The translations under genes and the position numbers were made by a program. A stretch of 19,238 nucleotides of DNA from an uncultured Faecalibaculum sp. (lineage in GTDB: Bacteria > Bacillota_I > Bacilli_A > Erysipelotrichales > Erysipelotrichaceae): the NCBI RefSeq assembly GCF_910588395.1, contig NZ_CAJUPA010000039.1, positions 1 to 19,238 on the forward strand, in the 5' to 3' direction. The notes under the pieces were generated by a model that ran no database searches, was not told the DNA's origin, and saw only the letters and a program-made list of their open reading frames with translations. Below are positions 7,820 to 16,124 of this stretch, piece after piece. Position 1 is the first letter of the stretch. Every line of letters starts with the position of its first letter.

Positions 7820-8572
7820 ATGGCTCAGCCTACAAACACACTGGAATGGATCGCATTCCTGTTCCAGGAATACGGAGAAATGTTCTGGCAGGGAACCCTG
7901 GTCACACTGTACATCGCCATCGCAGGTACACTGATTGGGTTTGTCCTGGGATTCGCGCTGGGCGTGATCGGCGACCTGCAGGTCAGTCCGCATGACCCCT
8001 GGTACCGCAGGCTGCCGGTGCGGGTGCTGAAATGGATCGGGGATGTGTATATCGAAGTTTTCCGGGATACGCCCATGATCGTGCAGGCCATGGTTCTCTA
8101 TTATGGACTGCGTTCGGCAGGGATTGAAATCACACCGGTTCCCGCAGCGATCCTGGTCACGGTGCTCAATACCGGCGCCTATATGTCCGAAACCGTCCGG
8201 GCGGGGATCAACTCCATCGACCCGGGGCAGCGGGAGGGTGGTCTGGCACTGGGGATGACCTCCATGAAAATCATGGTGAAGGTCATTCTGCCCCAGGCTC
8301 TGCGGAACATCATTCCGGAGATGGCCAACATGTTTCTGACCAACCTGAAAATGACATCGGTGCTGAATGTCATCGGTGTGACGGAGCTGTTCATGGTGGC
8401 CAAGACCACCGGTGCGGTGTACTACAAATACTTTGAAGCCTATCTGTGCATTGCCCTGATCTATTTCGTTCTCTGCTTCCTGTTCAACCGGCTGTTTCTG
8501 ATGTTGGAGAAGAAAATGAAGGGCAGGGCAGATTACGCTCTGGCCGTGGAATATATGTCAGATGGAGAATAG
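7820..8572 (+). CDS. Amino-acid ABC transporter permease (HisM/GlnP type)
   Basis: Inner-membrane permease of a polar amino-acid importer, 250 residues, normal for the family. Hydrophobic segments lie at about 25-50, 85-100, 107-125, 168-192 and 207-230. The EAA loop that contacts the ATPase reads EGGLALGMTSMKIMVKVILP (139-158). FRDTPMIVQ (81-89) is the conserved family segment. The start has a strong AGGAGG at 7809-7814. It lies between the binding protein and the ATPase and probably works as a homodimer since no second permease gene is present (inference). Confidence 0.93.
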   Translation: MAQPTNTLEWIAFLFQEYGEMFWQGTLVTLYIAIAGTLIGFVLGFALGVIGDLQVSPHDPWYRRLPVRVLKWIGDVYIEVFRDTPMIVQAMVLYYGLRSAGIEITPVPAAILVTVLNTGAYMSETVRAGINSIDPGQREGGLALGMTSMKIMVKVILPQALRNIIPEMANMFLTNLKMTSVLNVIGVTELFMVAKTTGAVYYKYFEAYLCIALIYFVLCFLFNRLFLMLEKKMKGRADYALAVEYMSDGE

Positions 8573-8585
8573 AAAGGAGATCAGC

Positions 8586-9335
8586 ATGAAAAAAGCGGCG
8601 GTACTAAGTGTCAGGGATCTTTCGAAGAGCTTCGGCAGTCATGAGGTCCTTAAGAAAATCGATCTGGATGTAGCCCCGGGAGAGGTCATCTGTGTCCTGG
8701 GATCCTCGGGATCGGGAAAATCCACCTTGCTGCGATGCATCAATCATCTGGAAACACCGACCTCCGGTGAGATCCGTTTTCACGGAAATCCCGTTCAGAA
8801 ACATGCCAGGGCACTGTCGGATTACCGGTCCCAGGTGGGCATGGTGTTCCAGTCCTTCAACCTCTTCAACAACATGACGGTGCTGGACAACTGCATGGCC
8901 GGAACCAGAAACGTTCTGAACCTGAGCAGGGAGGAGGCAAAGAAACGGGCGATTGCCCAGCTGAAAGCAGTGGGTATGGCCCCGTACATCAACGCCAAGC
9001 CGGCACAGCTGTCTGGGGGACAGAAACAGCGGGTGGCGATTGCCAGGGGCCTGTGCATGGAGCCGGAGATCCTGCTGTTTGATGAACCCACATCCGCGCT
9101 GGATCCGGAGATGGTACAGGGTGTTCTGAATGTCATGCGGGATCTGGCAGAATCCGGTCTGACCATGATCATTGTCACTCATGAAATGGCCTTTGCCCGG
9201 GATGTGGCCAGCCGCATCATTTTCATGGATCAGGGATATGTGGCGGAGGACACTGATCCGGAGTCCTTCTTCACTGCGCCGACAACCGGACGCGCCCGGG
9301 AATTCCTGTCCCGGTACCGGGAGTCCCAGGCATGA
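8586..9335 (+). CDS. Amino-acid ABC transporter ATP-binding protein (GlnQ type)
   Basis: Cytoplasmic ATPase driving the importer, 249 residues. It has Walker A GSSGSGKST (39-47), Q-loop VFQSFNLF, signature LSGGQKQRVAIARGL, Walker B LLFDEPTSALDPE and the switch histidine in IVTHEM. The ATG at 8586 is chosen because AAAGGAG lies 6 bases upstream; an in-frame ATG at 8562 would overlap the permease end by 11 bases and has no clear ribosome site. Its TGA overlaps the ATG of the next gene (ATGA), so translation is coupled to the kinase-like protein. Confidence 0.94.
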   Translation: MKKAAVLSVRDLSKSFGSHEVLKKIDLDVAPGEVICVLGSSGSGKSTLLRCINHLETPTSGEIRFHGNPVQKHARALSDYRSQVGMVFQSFNLFNNMTVLDNCMAGTRNVLNLSREEAKKRAIAQLKAVGMAPYINAKPAQLSGGQKQRVAIARGLCMEPEILLFDEPTSALDPEMVQGVLNVMRDLAESGLTMIIVTHEMAFARDVASRIIFMDQGYVAEDTDPESFFTAPTTGRAREFLSRYRESQA

Positions 9336-9967
9336 AAGGGCCATTCACTGTGACCTTTGCCCGGGGATTCGGTACTGGAGGTAAGGAAATCGCTTCACGG
9401 CTGGCCAGAGAACTGGGCATTCACTGTTACGAAAACCGGATTCTGATCCTGGCCAGTCAGCTCTCCGGCCTGGACCCGGAGCTGTTTGTGGAGGTGGATG
9501 AAAAGATCCGGAGCCGCAGCGGGTTTTCCGCATTTCTGGCCGGCATCCCCCGAAGCCGGAAATACATCTCCCGGGATGAACCCTTCGTGGCCGATGAACA
9601 GCTCTTCGAATATCAGAAGGAAATCATCGAAAATCTCAACGAGACCGAATCCTGCTGCATCGTGGGCAAATGCGCCAATGACATTCTCCGTCATCGGAAC
9701 AATGTGCTGTCGGTATACATTGAAGCCCCCCGGGATTACTGTATCCGCCGGACCATGGACAATATGCCGGTGAGCCGGGAAGTGGCAGAGGCCACGATCG
9801 AGAAAACCGACCGGTACCGGGCGGAATATTACAGCTTCTACACAGGCGGGAAATCCTGGACAGATCCGGTGGCTTATGATCTGACCATCAACAGCGCCCG
9901 CATGGGGATTGAAGGAAGTGTCCAGCTGATTCTGGCTGCACTGAGATTACGGGGGTTTATTGAATGA
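9332..9967 (+). CDS. Cytidylate kinase-like P-loop protein
   Basis: Member of the cytidylate-kinase-like family (PF13189 type), whose physiological substrate is not established. The 211-residue protein begins TVTFARGFGTGGKEIASRLARELGI; the usual family form is SREYGSGGREIA, so the P-loop-like segment RGFGTGGK (11-18) is slightly divergent and has Glu19 where kinases usually have Ser or Thr. Further family landmarks are IVGKCANDIL (110-119), RDYCIRRTMD (134-143), DRYRAEYYSFYTGGKSW (160-176) and YDLTINS (182-188). It overlaps the upstream ATPase gene and the downstream dehydrogenase gene by four bases each, so it is bound into this catabolic operon. A regulatory or substrate-phosphorylating role in the pathway is possible but is inference. 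Confidence 0.82.
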   Translation: MKGPFTVTFARGFGTGGKEIASRLARELGIHCYENRILILASQLSGLDPELFVEVDEKIRSRSGFSAFLAGIPRSRKYISRDEPFVADEQLFEYQKEIIENLNETESCCIVGKCANDILRHRNNVLSVYIEAPRDYCIRRTMDNMPVSREVAEATIEKTDRYRAEYYSFYTGGKSWTDPVAYDLTINSARMGIEGSVQLILAALRLRGFIE

Positions 9968-11109
9968 GCGAAACAGAGAAGATCCAGACCATCCTGTGGC
10001 AGGTGCCGAAACAGGTGATCTCCGGTCCCGGGTCCATGAAGGAAACAGCCGGACTGGTTCAGGGGACCATGAAACATCCTCTGGTAGTGACCGGACCTCA
10101 TCTGCACAAAGCCGGTCTCATCGCCCCGGTGCTGGAGAGTCTGGAACAGGCAGGCATTCGCTTCACTGTGTTTCATGAAACCGAGTCCGATCCATCCATT
10201 CAGACTGTGGAGAAGATCCGGGATCTGTATAACGAGAATGCCTGCGACGGACTCATCGCTGCAGGTGGCGGCTCGGTGCTGGATGCGGCAAAGGCAGCGG
10301 CGGTGCTGATCAGTCAGGGTGGACGGCTACAGGACTATGAAGGATCCAGGAAGGTTTCACCGCTGAAGATGACGCTCCTGGTGATTCCAGCCACGGCGGG
10401 AACCGGCAGCGAAGTCACACCCTTTGCGGTGATCAGCGACCATGAACGACAGGTGAAGATGACGGTTTCCTCTCCTTTTCTGATACCGGACCTTGTGGTT
10501 CTGGACCCGGATCTGCTGGCCAATGTTCCCACCGGTCTGGCAGCGGCCACTGGGATGGATGCTCTGATTCACGCGCTGGAGTCCTTTGTTTCCCGCCATG
10601 GCGATTTCATTTCTGATGCCTTTGCCCGGCGGGCACTGGAGAAAATCGGGGGCAGCCTGGTGCGGTTTGTGGAGACCGGAGACAAAGAGTCTGCCAGGGA
10701 GATGATGGAGGGATCTTTCCTGGCCGGCTGTGCCTTCTCCCTGTCCCGCCTTGGTCTGGTGCACGCCATGAGCCATCCGCTTTCGGCGCATTACGGCATT
10801 CCCCATGGAGTCGCCAATGCTCTGCTTCTGCCGGAGGTGATCCGCTTCAATGAACAGGCGGCAGCCCGGAAGTATCGGGAAGCAGCCGATCTGCTAGGGG
10901 TGCCGGAAGACACAAGTCTGGCAGACTGGGTCACAGATTTGAACAGCCGTCTGGAAATTAAAATGAAATGGAAGATCAGCGAGGCGGATCTGCCGGTTCT
11001 GATCAGAGATACCATGATCTCCGGCAATGTGCAGGCCAATCCCCGCGAGGCTTCAGCCGATGATGTAAATTCGATATACAACGTACTGATTTCAGCTTAT
11101 CAGGCATAA
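9964..11109 (+). CDS. Iron-containing (group III) alcohol dehydrogenase
   Basis: NAD(P)-dependent alcohol/aldehyde oxidoreductase, 381 residues. The dinucleotide-binding signature GGGSVLDAAK is at 101-110 and TAGTGSEVTPFAVI at 144-157. Metal ligands Asp199, His203, His267 and His281 are all present, with spacings of 4 and 14 residues within the two ligand pairs, as in FucO-type enzymes; the last lies in HAMSHPLSAHYGIPHGVANA. Its ATG overlaps the kinase-like gene stop. Following an aminotransferase and amino-acid importer, the natural substrate would be the semialdehyde made by the aminotransferase, as in 4-hydroxybutyrate dehydrogenases of GABA fermentation (inference). The gene ends the operon; a terminator follows. 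Confidence 0.93.
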   Translation: MSETEKIQTILWQVPKQVISGPGSMKETAGLVQGTMKHPLVVTGPHLHKAGLIAPVLESLEQAGIRFTVFHETESDPSIQTVEKIRDLYNENACDGLIAAGGGSVLDAAKAAAVLISQGGRLQDYEGSRKVSPLKMTLLVIPATAGTGSEVTPFAVISDHERQVKMTVSSPFLIPDLVVLDPDLLANVPTGLAAATGMDALIHALESFVSRHGDFISDAFARRALEKIGGSLVRFVETGDKESAREMMEGSFLAGCAFSLSRLGLVHAMSHPLSAHYGIPHGVANALLLPEVIRFNEQAAARKYREAADLLGVPEDTSLADWVTDLNSRLEIKMKWKISEADLPVLIRDTMISGNVQANPREASADDVNSIYNVLISAYQA

Positions 11110-11139
11110 GTGAAGCGAAACTGATATAAAAATCCGCAT

Positions 11140-11222
11140 AGATATGACCGCTGAAAACCGGCGGTTTTTCATATGATTGGGATATCCATCGTTCATATCC
11201 GGTCATATCTGTCGGTTTTCAG
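11140..11222. promoter_or_regulatory. Interleaved inverted repeats and TCATAT boxes upstream of response regulator 1
   Basis: AGATATGACCG (11140-11150) and CGGTCATATCT (11200-11210) are a perfect 11-bp inverted repeat. CTGAAAACCG (11151-11160) and CGGTTTTCAG (11213-11222) are a second perfect pair in interleaved order. TCATAT occurs at 11169, 11193 and 11203; the last two are 10 bases apart, the tandem spacing typical of OmpR-family binding sites. Candidate operator for the adjacent regulator (inference). Confidence 0.5.
11147..11169 (+). terminator. Intrinsic terminator after the alcohol dehydrogenase
   Basis: ACCGCTG (11147-11153) pairs with CCGGCGGT (11159-11165) through a 7-bp stem with one G.U pair and a five-base AAAAC loop, followed by TTTTT (11165-11169). 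Outer bases ATATGA and TCATAT can extend the pairing around the T tract. Confidence 0.75.
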
Positions 11223-11267
11223 GTGGGAAATGCTGTCTGAAAGCAGGAAAATGGGAAGAAATGCAGA

Positions 11268-11273
11268 TATAAT
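11268..11273 (+). promoter_or_regulatory. Candidate -10 element of the first two-component/ABC operon
   Basis: A perfect TATAAT, preceded by GA, lies 58 bases before the ATG of the first regulator. No TTGACA-like -35 is seen at 16-18 bases upstream, as expected for an activator-dependent promoter. A second weaker option is TTGGAA (11284-11289) with TATGAT (11307-11312), spacer 17, but it would start within or next to the ribosome site. Confidence 0.45.
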
Positions 11274-11331
11274 CCAGCAAAGGTTGGAAGAAATGAGGCT
11301 ATATTTTATGATGGTTTAAGGAGATAAGAAT

Positions 11332-11973
11332 ATGAGAATCTGTATTGTGGAAGACAACCGGGATCTGGCAGAAGCCCTACGGGATGCCCTGGATCCGGAG
11401 GACTGTCAGCTGTGTTTTACCTGCAGCCAGGGACTGGCGGAATATGAAAAAGGATGGGATCTGCTGATGCTGGATGTTCGGCTGCCGGATGGAAGCGGTC
11501 TGGACATTGCCCGGGCTGCCCGGATTTCCAGTGATGTACCCATCCTGTTTCTGTCCAGCGATCAGGCGGAAACCACCATGCTGGAGGCCTTCGAGTCCGG
11601 CTGTGATGACTACATCGTCAAGCCGGTGCGGCTGGCGGTGCTGAGGAAGAAAGTACAGGCGCTGCTGCAGCGAAGCGGGTACTGTGACAAGCTGCGGTTT
11701 CAAGATGTAATCCTGCATCCTGAAAAACGGCTCCTGGAAAAAGGGAATCATCAGCTTTCCCTGTCCCCAACGGAAACCGCATTGCTGCGGGGTCTGTTTC
11801 GGCATCCCTGTCAGACAGAGACTCTGATCCGCTTCGTGCGGCAGGACACCAGCCGGGACATCTCCCTGGAGACTTTCAGTTCCCGGCTGTCCACGCTGAA
11901 AAAGAAACTGGGTGTGTTTGATCTGACCATCACCGGCCGGAGAAATACCGGCTATCAGCTGGAGGGATTGTGA
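11332..11973 (+). CDS. OmpR-family response regulator (module 1)
   Basis: DNA-binding response regulator, 213 residues. The receiver domain (1-about 115) has the acidic pocket Glu7-Asp8, phospho-acceptor Asp48 in LLMLDVRLPDGSG, switch Ser75-Ser76 and Lys97 in IVKP. The C-terminal winged helix (about 120-213) ends ITGRRNTGYQLEGL, the usual recognition and wing region. AAGGAGA at 11318-11324 supports the ATG. Its stop overlaps the kinase start by four bases (GTGA), so they form one pair. With a downstream ABC ATPase and FtsX permease, the layout resembles peptide-sensing detoxification modules such as BceRS-BceAB, but the kinase and permease are not clear Bce orthologues. Confidence 0.92.
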   Translation: MRICIVEDNRDLAEALRDALDPEDCQLCFTCSQGLAEYEKGWDLLMLDVRLPDGSGLDIARAARISSDVPILFLSSDQAETTMLEAFESGCDDYIVKPVRLAVLRKKVQALLQRSGYCDKLRFQDVILHPEKRLLEKGNHQLSLSPTETALLRGLFRHPCQTETLIRFVRQDTSRDISLETFSSRLSTLKKKLGVFDLTITGRRNTGYQLEGL

Positions 11974-12980
11974 AGCGGAAAACATATTTTATTCTGTGGG
12001 GACTGCTTCTGGGGCTTTGCTTTTTGTTCTGGATAGCAAGCCTTGTCGCCCGATTGTTTCAGGTAGCTTTTTCCAAAAATCCTGTAGCGGTGCTGTTCTA
12101 CCCCGAACTTCATCAATATAGTGCAGTGGCTGCTGGATATGGCGAATATGCCTGGGTGACTGTACTTCTCTCTCTGATGGATATCCGCTTCTGGCTCCTG
12201 ATTTTTGTGTTGGTACTGGGATTGGTGACCCTGGTAATCAGAGGACGGAAAAGCCGGGAACAAGTCAGGAAGCAGGAACAGGAATGTCAAAACCTGAACC
12301 AGCAGATTATCCGACTGCAGGGGATGCTGAATGCCCAGGAGAAGGATGCGATGATCCGCCTGGAAACAGCCGAGAACCTGGCACATCAGCTCAAATCATC
12401 CTTGAACAGTTTGTGGCTCCGGATGGAACTGTCCGGGATGAATGAACAGCTGGAGGAAACACTGAATCATATGAACAGCCAGCTGGAAGGGTTTCTGAAT
12501 ATTTCAACGGTTCATTATAATGACCGGCAACTCTGCATGGAGCTGGTTTCGTTGAAAGAGATCATTGTGCAGGAGGTTATGCCCGAGCTTTCGGGGTATA
12601 CCGGTGAACTGGATATGAATATGATGTCTGGCTGGCTGTACGGTGATCGACAGATGCTGAGGCAGGCAGTGGAGACACTTCTGGTCAATGCCCTGCGGCA
12701 CAGCAACCAGGTGACTGTCTTATTGACAGAAACAGCAACTGGACTCTGCCTGGAAATCCGGAACAGAACTTCCGGGACTTCATTGCCGCCAGAAAAGCGT
12801 TATGCCAGCAGGGAACCTGGACATTACGGGATTGGACTGGATCTGGCCAGAACGGCAGCCCGGGAACATCTGGGAAAGCTGACCCTTTCGCTGGAAAATG
12901 GAGTATTTGCAGCCAGACTCTGTCTGCCGGTTCATCCCTGGGAAACTCCCGATTGCAACGTTTCTGAAAAACCAGACTGA
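11970..12980 (+). CDS. Sensor histidine kinase (module 1)
   Basis: Membrane sensor kinase, 336 residues, partner of the overlapping regulator. Two membrane helices (about 8-29 and 73-91) flank a short outer loop of about 43 residues. A charged coiled stretch (93-130) leads to the phospho-acceptor His139 in AENLAHQLKSSLN. The ATPase part shows the N box with Asn240 (TLLVNALRHSN) and the G2 box GHYGIGL (284-290). The usual DxGxG G1 box is not visible; the place reads IRNRTSGT, a shortened form seen in some small GHKL kinases. It starts with GTG at 11970, since no other in-frame start precedes the membrane helices; GGAGGG lies 4 bases upstream. The signal is unknown. Confidence 0.88.
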   Translation: MKRKTYFILWGLLLGLCFLFWIASLVARLFQVAFSKNPVAVLFYPELHQYSAVAAGYGEYAWVTVLLSLMDIRFWLLIFVLVLGLVTLVIRGRKSREQVRKQEQECQNLNQQIIRLQGMLNAQEKDAMIRLETAENLAHQLKSSLNSLWLRMELSGMNEQLEETLNHMNSQLEGFLNISTVHYNDRQLCMELVSLKEIIVQEVMPELSGYTGELDMNMMSGWLYGDRQMLRQAVETLLVNALRHSNQVTVLLTETATGLCLEIRNRTSGTSLPPEKRYASREPGHYGIGLDLARTAAREHLGKLTLSLENGVFAARLCLPVHPWETPDCNVSEKPD

Positions 12981-13004
12981 TTTACTGAAGCCGGAGGTGA
13001 AATC

Positions 13005-13685
13005 ATGGAAGAATTTGCAGTGCAGGCAGAGGGTATCTGGAAAACCTATGGGGATAGAACGGTTAAAACCAATGCGTTGCAGAGCTGTTCTCTGCAGGTA
13101 AAACCCGGTGAGTTTGTTTCAATCATTGGACCCAGTGGGTCTGGAAAATCCACACTGCTTCATTGTCTGGCTGGGCTGATCACACCGGAAAAGGGAACCA
13201 TTCGCGTTGGCGGACAGCAGATTGATACGATGACAGAAGAACAACGGTCGGATTTCCGCCTTAGCCACATTGGACTGGTGTTTCAGTTTTATTCCTTGGT
13301 ACAGGAACTGACCATTGAGGAAAATCTCCGGCTGCCGTTTGAGGTGAATGGAAACAAGCCGGATACGGAGTTTCTGGAGGAGCTGAAAGACCGGCTGGAG
13401 ATCAGGGAACTGGATCATAAATATCCCCGGGAATGCTCCGGTGGGCAGCAGCAGCGGGTGGCCATTGCCCGGGCACTTTCCACGAAACCAGTCCTGCTTC
13501 TGGCAGACGAGCCAACAGGGAATCTGGATTCTCAGAATGCCAGACACGTGTTCGGATTGTTGAAGGAATGCCAGAGAATCTGGAATCAGACAGTCATCAT
13601 GGTCACTCACGACCTGTCTCTGGCCAAACAGGCAGACCGGATGCTGGTTCTGCAGGACGGGAAAATTCAGTATGCGGAACAGTAG
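13005..13685 (+). CDS. ABC transporter ATP-binding protein (MacB/LolD/SalX type)
   Basis: ATPase of the type that pairs with FtsX-like permeases, 226 residues. Walker A GPSGSGKST is at 42-50, with Q-loop GLVFQFYSL, signature CSGGQQQRVAIARAL, Walker B LLLADEPTGNLDS and switch histidine in MVTHDL. The phrase ADEPTGNLDS is characteristic of the MacB/LolD/antimicrobial-peptide ABC group. GGAGGTG precedes the ATG. It lies 24 bases after the kinase and overlaps the permease gene by 14 bases, so the proteins are made together. The transporter may extract, export or sense an envelope-active peptide (inference). Confidence 0.93.
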   Translation: MEEFAVQAEGIWKTYGDRTVKTNALQSCSLQVKPGEFVSIIGPSGSGKSTLLHCLAGLITPEKGTIRVGGQQIDTMTEEQRSDFRLSHIGLVFQFYSLVQELTIEENLRLPFEVNGNKPDTEFLEELKDRLEIRELDHKYPRECSGGQQQRVAIARALSTKPVLLLADEPTGNLDSQNARHVFGLLKECQRIWNQTVIMVTHDLSLAKQADRMLVLQDGKIQYAEQ

Positions 13686-16062
13686 ATTCCGGTATTTCTC
13701 CCGGAACCGGAAGCTGCAGCTGAAGTGCTTTCTCGTTTTTCTAGGAGGCTTTCTCTGCCTGAGCCTGGCGGTTTCTGTTCAATGCGGATTATGGCAAACC
13801 CGTCTGGAGACAGCCAGAGAACAGTATGGTCTGTGGCAGGGAATGCGGCTGGATGTAAATGAGGCAGATTCTGAGATTCTGAAAAACCATCAGCTGCTGA
13901 CATGTGTTGGAACAGAGGAGATTTACGGTGCCCTGGAGACAGAAGGAGAGTCCTTTCTGATGGGATCCGCAGATGATTCCTTCTGGGAGCTTGCCCGGTT
14001 TCATCTGATTCAGGGAGCACTTCCGGAAACAGGGGAAGAAATCCTGGTAGAGACGCAGGTTCTGGACCGGCTGGGTCTCAGCTACGATCCGGGTCAGACA
14101 ATCACCGGCAACATTCAGAATGAAGAGAGGACATTCACTGTTGCGGGAGTCATCGATAATTATTCTGCCCTCTGGATCAGCAGTGACAGGCAGCCTGCGG
14201 TGTTTGCAGGGCCAGGAACAGGCCTGCAGCCTGTGAGTCAACATATGTTTGTCCGCGGTACAGATCCCCGTGTCATGGATGATCTGAAGCAGGCCATGCC
14301 GCTGCTGATTCGGAATATTCATGTTCAGGAGCTGTGGAATCCATTTTCGCCGGAAAACGCAGCCTGGACTGTGCTCATGGCAGCAGCCCTGGGTGGCTCA
14401 GGTTTCCTGATTCTGACAATTCTTCACAAATGGCTGGACAGTCATCGTCATGATTTGCTGGTGATGAAAAGTCTGGGAGTCTCCAGCAAAAAACTGTTCC
14501 GGGATATGGCCCGGCTCATGATTCGGGCTTCGTTTGGGGCTTCTCTGATGGCTCTGGTACCGGGACTGGTGATGCACTGGCCATGGAAAGTCATGCTGAT
14601 TACAGCCGCTATCATGGCAGGAGAGACTGCTGGATTGTGTCTGTTGCTTTATCTGGAAATTTCCCGGATTCCCACTGTGGTGAATGCGTCTGCTGAAGGG
14701 ATGGCGAGGATCCCGAAATCCCGGAAGCCGATGAAAAAGGTCACACCAGGATATCTGGGACTGCGTTTTATGAGATCACAAACGAACAGTCTGGCTGTGT
14801 TTATTTTGACAAGCAGTCTGCTGGCAGGTGCTCTGACTGGGTCTGTTCTTTCACTGACTGAAACCTGGCAGTATGAAACCTGGCTGCAGGAGAAACCGGA
14901 TTTTCTTCTTTCCCTGGATCCTCCTTCCATTCAGACGTTCGAAGTAAATGATGTACTCAAAGATATGGTGGAAAAGCTGGAAGAAGACAACCGCTTCAAA
15001 GATGTGGCCAGCAGTTTTGTGCAGGCTGGTGGTTGGATGATGCCGGTTAGACAGAATTCTGTATTGGAGCAGATTCGAAAAGACTCATCCATCCGTGATT
15101 TTTCCCGGTCCACACTGCTGTTTCCTTCAGAAAAACCGGACTGGCAGCGGGTTTCCATGATTGAACGGCAGGGGCTGGATCTGTCCCAGGTGGAGAATCT
15201 GGACCGGGAACTGTGGGAAAGCGGAGAAGGGGTGATTCTCTATGCACCGGATTTTTCTGTTCAGGATGGTGATTTGTGGCTGGCAGAAGATCTGGAAGAT
15301 CCGCCGGCAATCATGAAAGAAACTGGATACAAGACTGGCGATACAATTGAGCTCATGAAACCTGATGGGGAACGTATCCAGGCCAGGATTGCAGGAATCC
15401 TGAGAAAGCGGATGCCGGAGATGTGGTTTGATGAACTGCTTAGTTCCTGCTTTGCCTACACCTTCTTTGCCGGGCCGGGATTTCTGGATTATCCGGTCAA
15501 TCGGGTTCATGTCCGACTGAATGATGATGTAAGCAGAAAAACGGCAGGGGTGAGTCTGGCTGCCATGGCTCATGAAAAAGATGTGTACCTGAGCAACGAA
15601 AGCGCGGTGAAGCAGCAGGGAATGGAGCTGTTCAACAGTGAAGAAACCATGTACGGAGTGCTTGTATGTATTCTGTTTCTGGCACTGATCTGGGTGCAGT
15701 TCCATGGACTGACCAATCTGCAGACAGCTTTGGCAGACTTTTGCCACCGGCTGATTCTGGCGGGATCAGGGACCAGAGCGGCGGAAAAAGCCGGAGCACT
15801 GGTGAGGTGGATGGTTTGTATCTGTCTTCTGATGGGAACGTTGGGATTCAGTTTGCTGATTTGCTGGATACATTTGCGATTTCCTGTGAATGAGACACTT
15901 CTTCGAATGATATTTCCGTTTTTGTTCATCCAGCAGAACCCTGTGGGAATTCTGCGATTGGATGTCCAGATTGGATTGTGGCTGATTCCACTGGTTCTGC
16001 TGGGAGAGGGACTTTTGGCGACAGGAGAAATGGCTTTGATCAGAAAGAGAAGAAAGACGTGA
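13672..16062 (+). CDS. FtsX-family ABC permease with two extracytoplasmic domains
   Basis: Large permease of 796 residues that would assemble with the overlapping ATPase. Hydrophobic segments suggest eight membrane helices in two FtsX-like halves. In half 1, helix 1 (about 18-37) is followed by an outer domain (about 40-230) and helices 2-4 (about 231-331). In half 2, helix 5 (about 373-396) is followed by an outer domain (about 400-655) and helices 6-8 (about 661-680, 714-733, 767-785). The N-terminal start RNSRFRYFSRNRK is typical of the family. The eight-helix plan with two outer domains differs from the ten-helix single-domain BceB plan. The ribosome site is weak, fitting coupling to the ATPase. 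Substrate unknown; the following secreted protein is a candidate cargo or ligand (inference). Confidence 0.85.
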   Translation: MRNSRFRYFSRNRKLQLKCFLVFLGGFLCLSLAVSVQCGLWQTRLETAREQYGLWQGMRLDVNEADSEILKNHQLLTCVGTEEIYGALETEGESFLMGSADDSFWELARFHLIQGALPETGEEILVETQVLDRLGLSYDPGQTITGNIQNEERTFTVAGVIDNYSALWISSDRQPAVFAGPGTGLQPVSQHMFVRGTDPRVMDDLKQAMPLLIRNIHVQELWNPFSPENAAWTVLMAAALGGSGFLILTILHKWLDSHRHDLLVMKSLGVSSKKLFRDMARLMIRASFGASLMALVPGLVMHWPWKVMLITAAIMAGETAGLCLLLYLEISRIPTVVNASAEGMARIPKSRKPMKKVTPGYLGLRFMRSQTNSLAVFILTSSLLAGALTGSVLSLTETWQYETWLQEKPDFLLSLDPPSIQTFEVNDVLKDMVEKLEEDNRFKDVASSFVQAGGWMMPVRQNSVLEQIRKDSSIRDFSRSTLLFPSEKPDWQRVSMIERQGLDLSQVENLDRELWESGEGVILYAPDFSVQDGDLWLAEDLEDPPAIMKETGYKTGDTIELMKPDGERIQARIAGILRKRMPEMWFDELLSSCFAYTFFAGPGFLDYPVNRVHVRLNDDVSRKTAGVSLAAMAHEKDVYLSNESAVKQQGMELFNSEETMYGVLVCILFLALIWVQFHGLTNLQTALADFCHRLILAGSGTRAAEKAGALVRWMVCICLLMGTLGFSLLICWIHLRFPVNETLLRMIFPFLFIQQNPVGILRLDVQIGLWLIPLVLLGEGLLATGEMALIRKRRKT

Positions 16063-16124
16063 TTCTGCAATGTTTCTGTAATCTTTACGGATTAGTGTTG
16101 AAACAACAGAAAGGAGAGTTAGAT

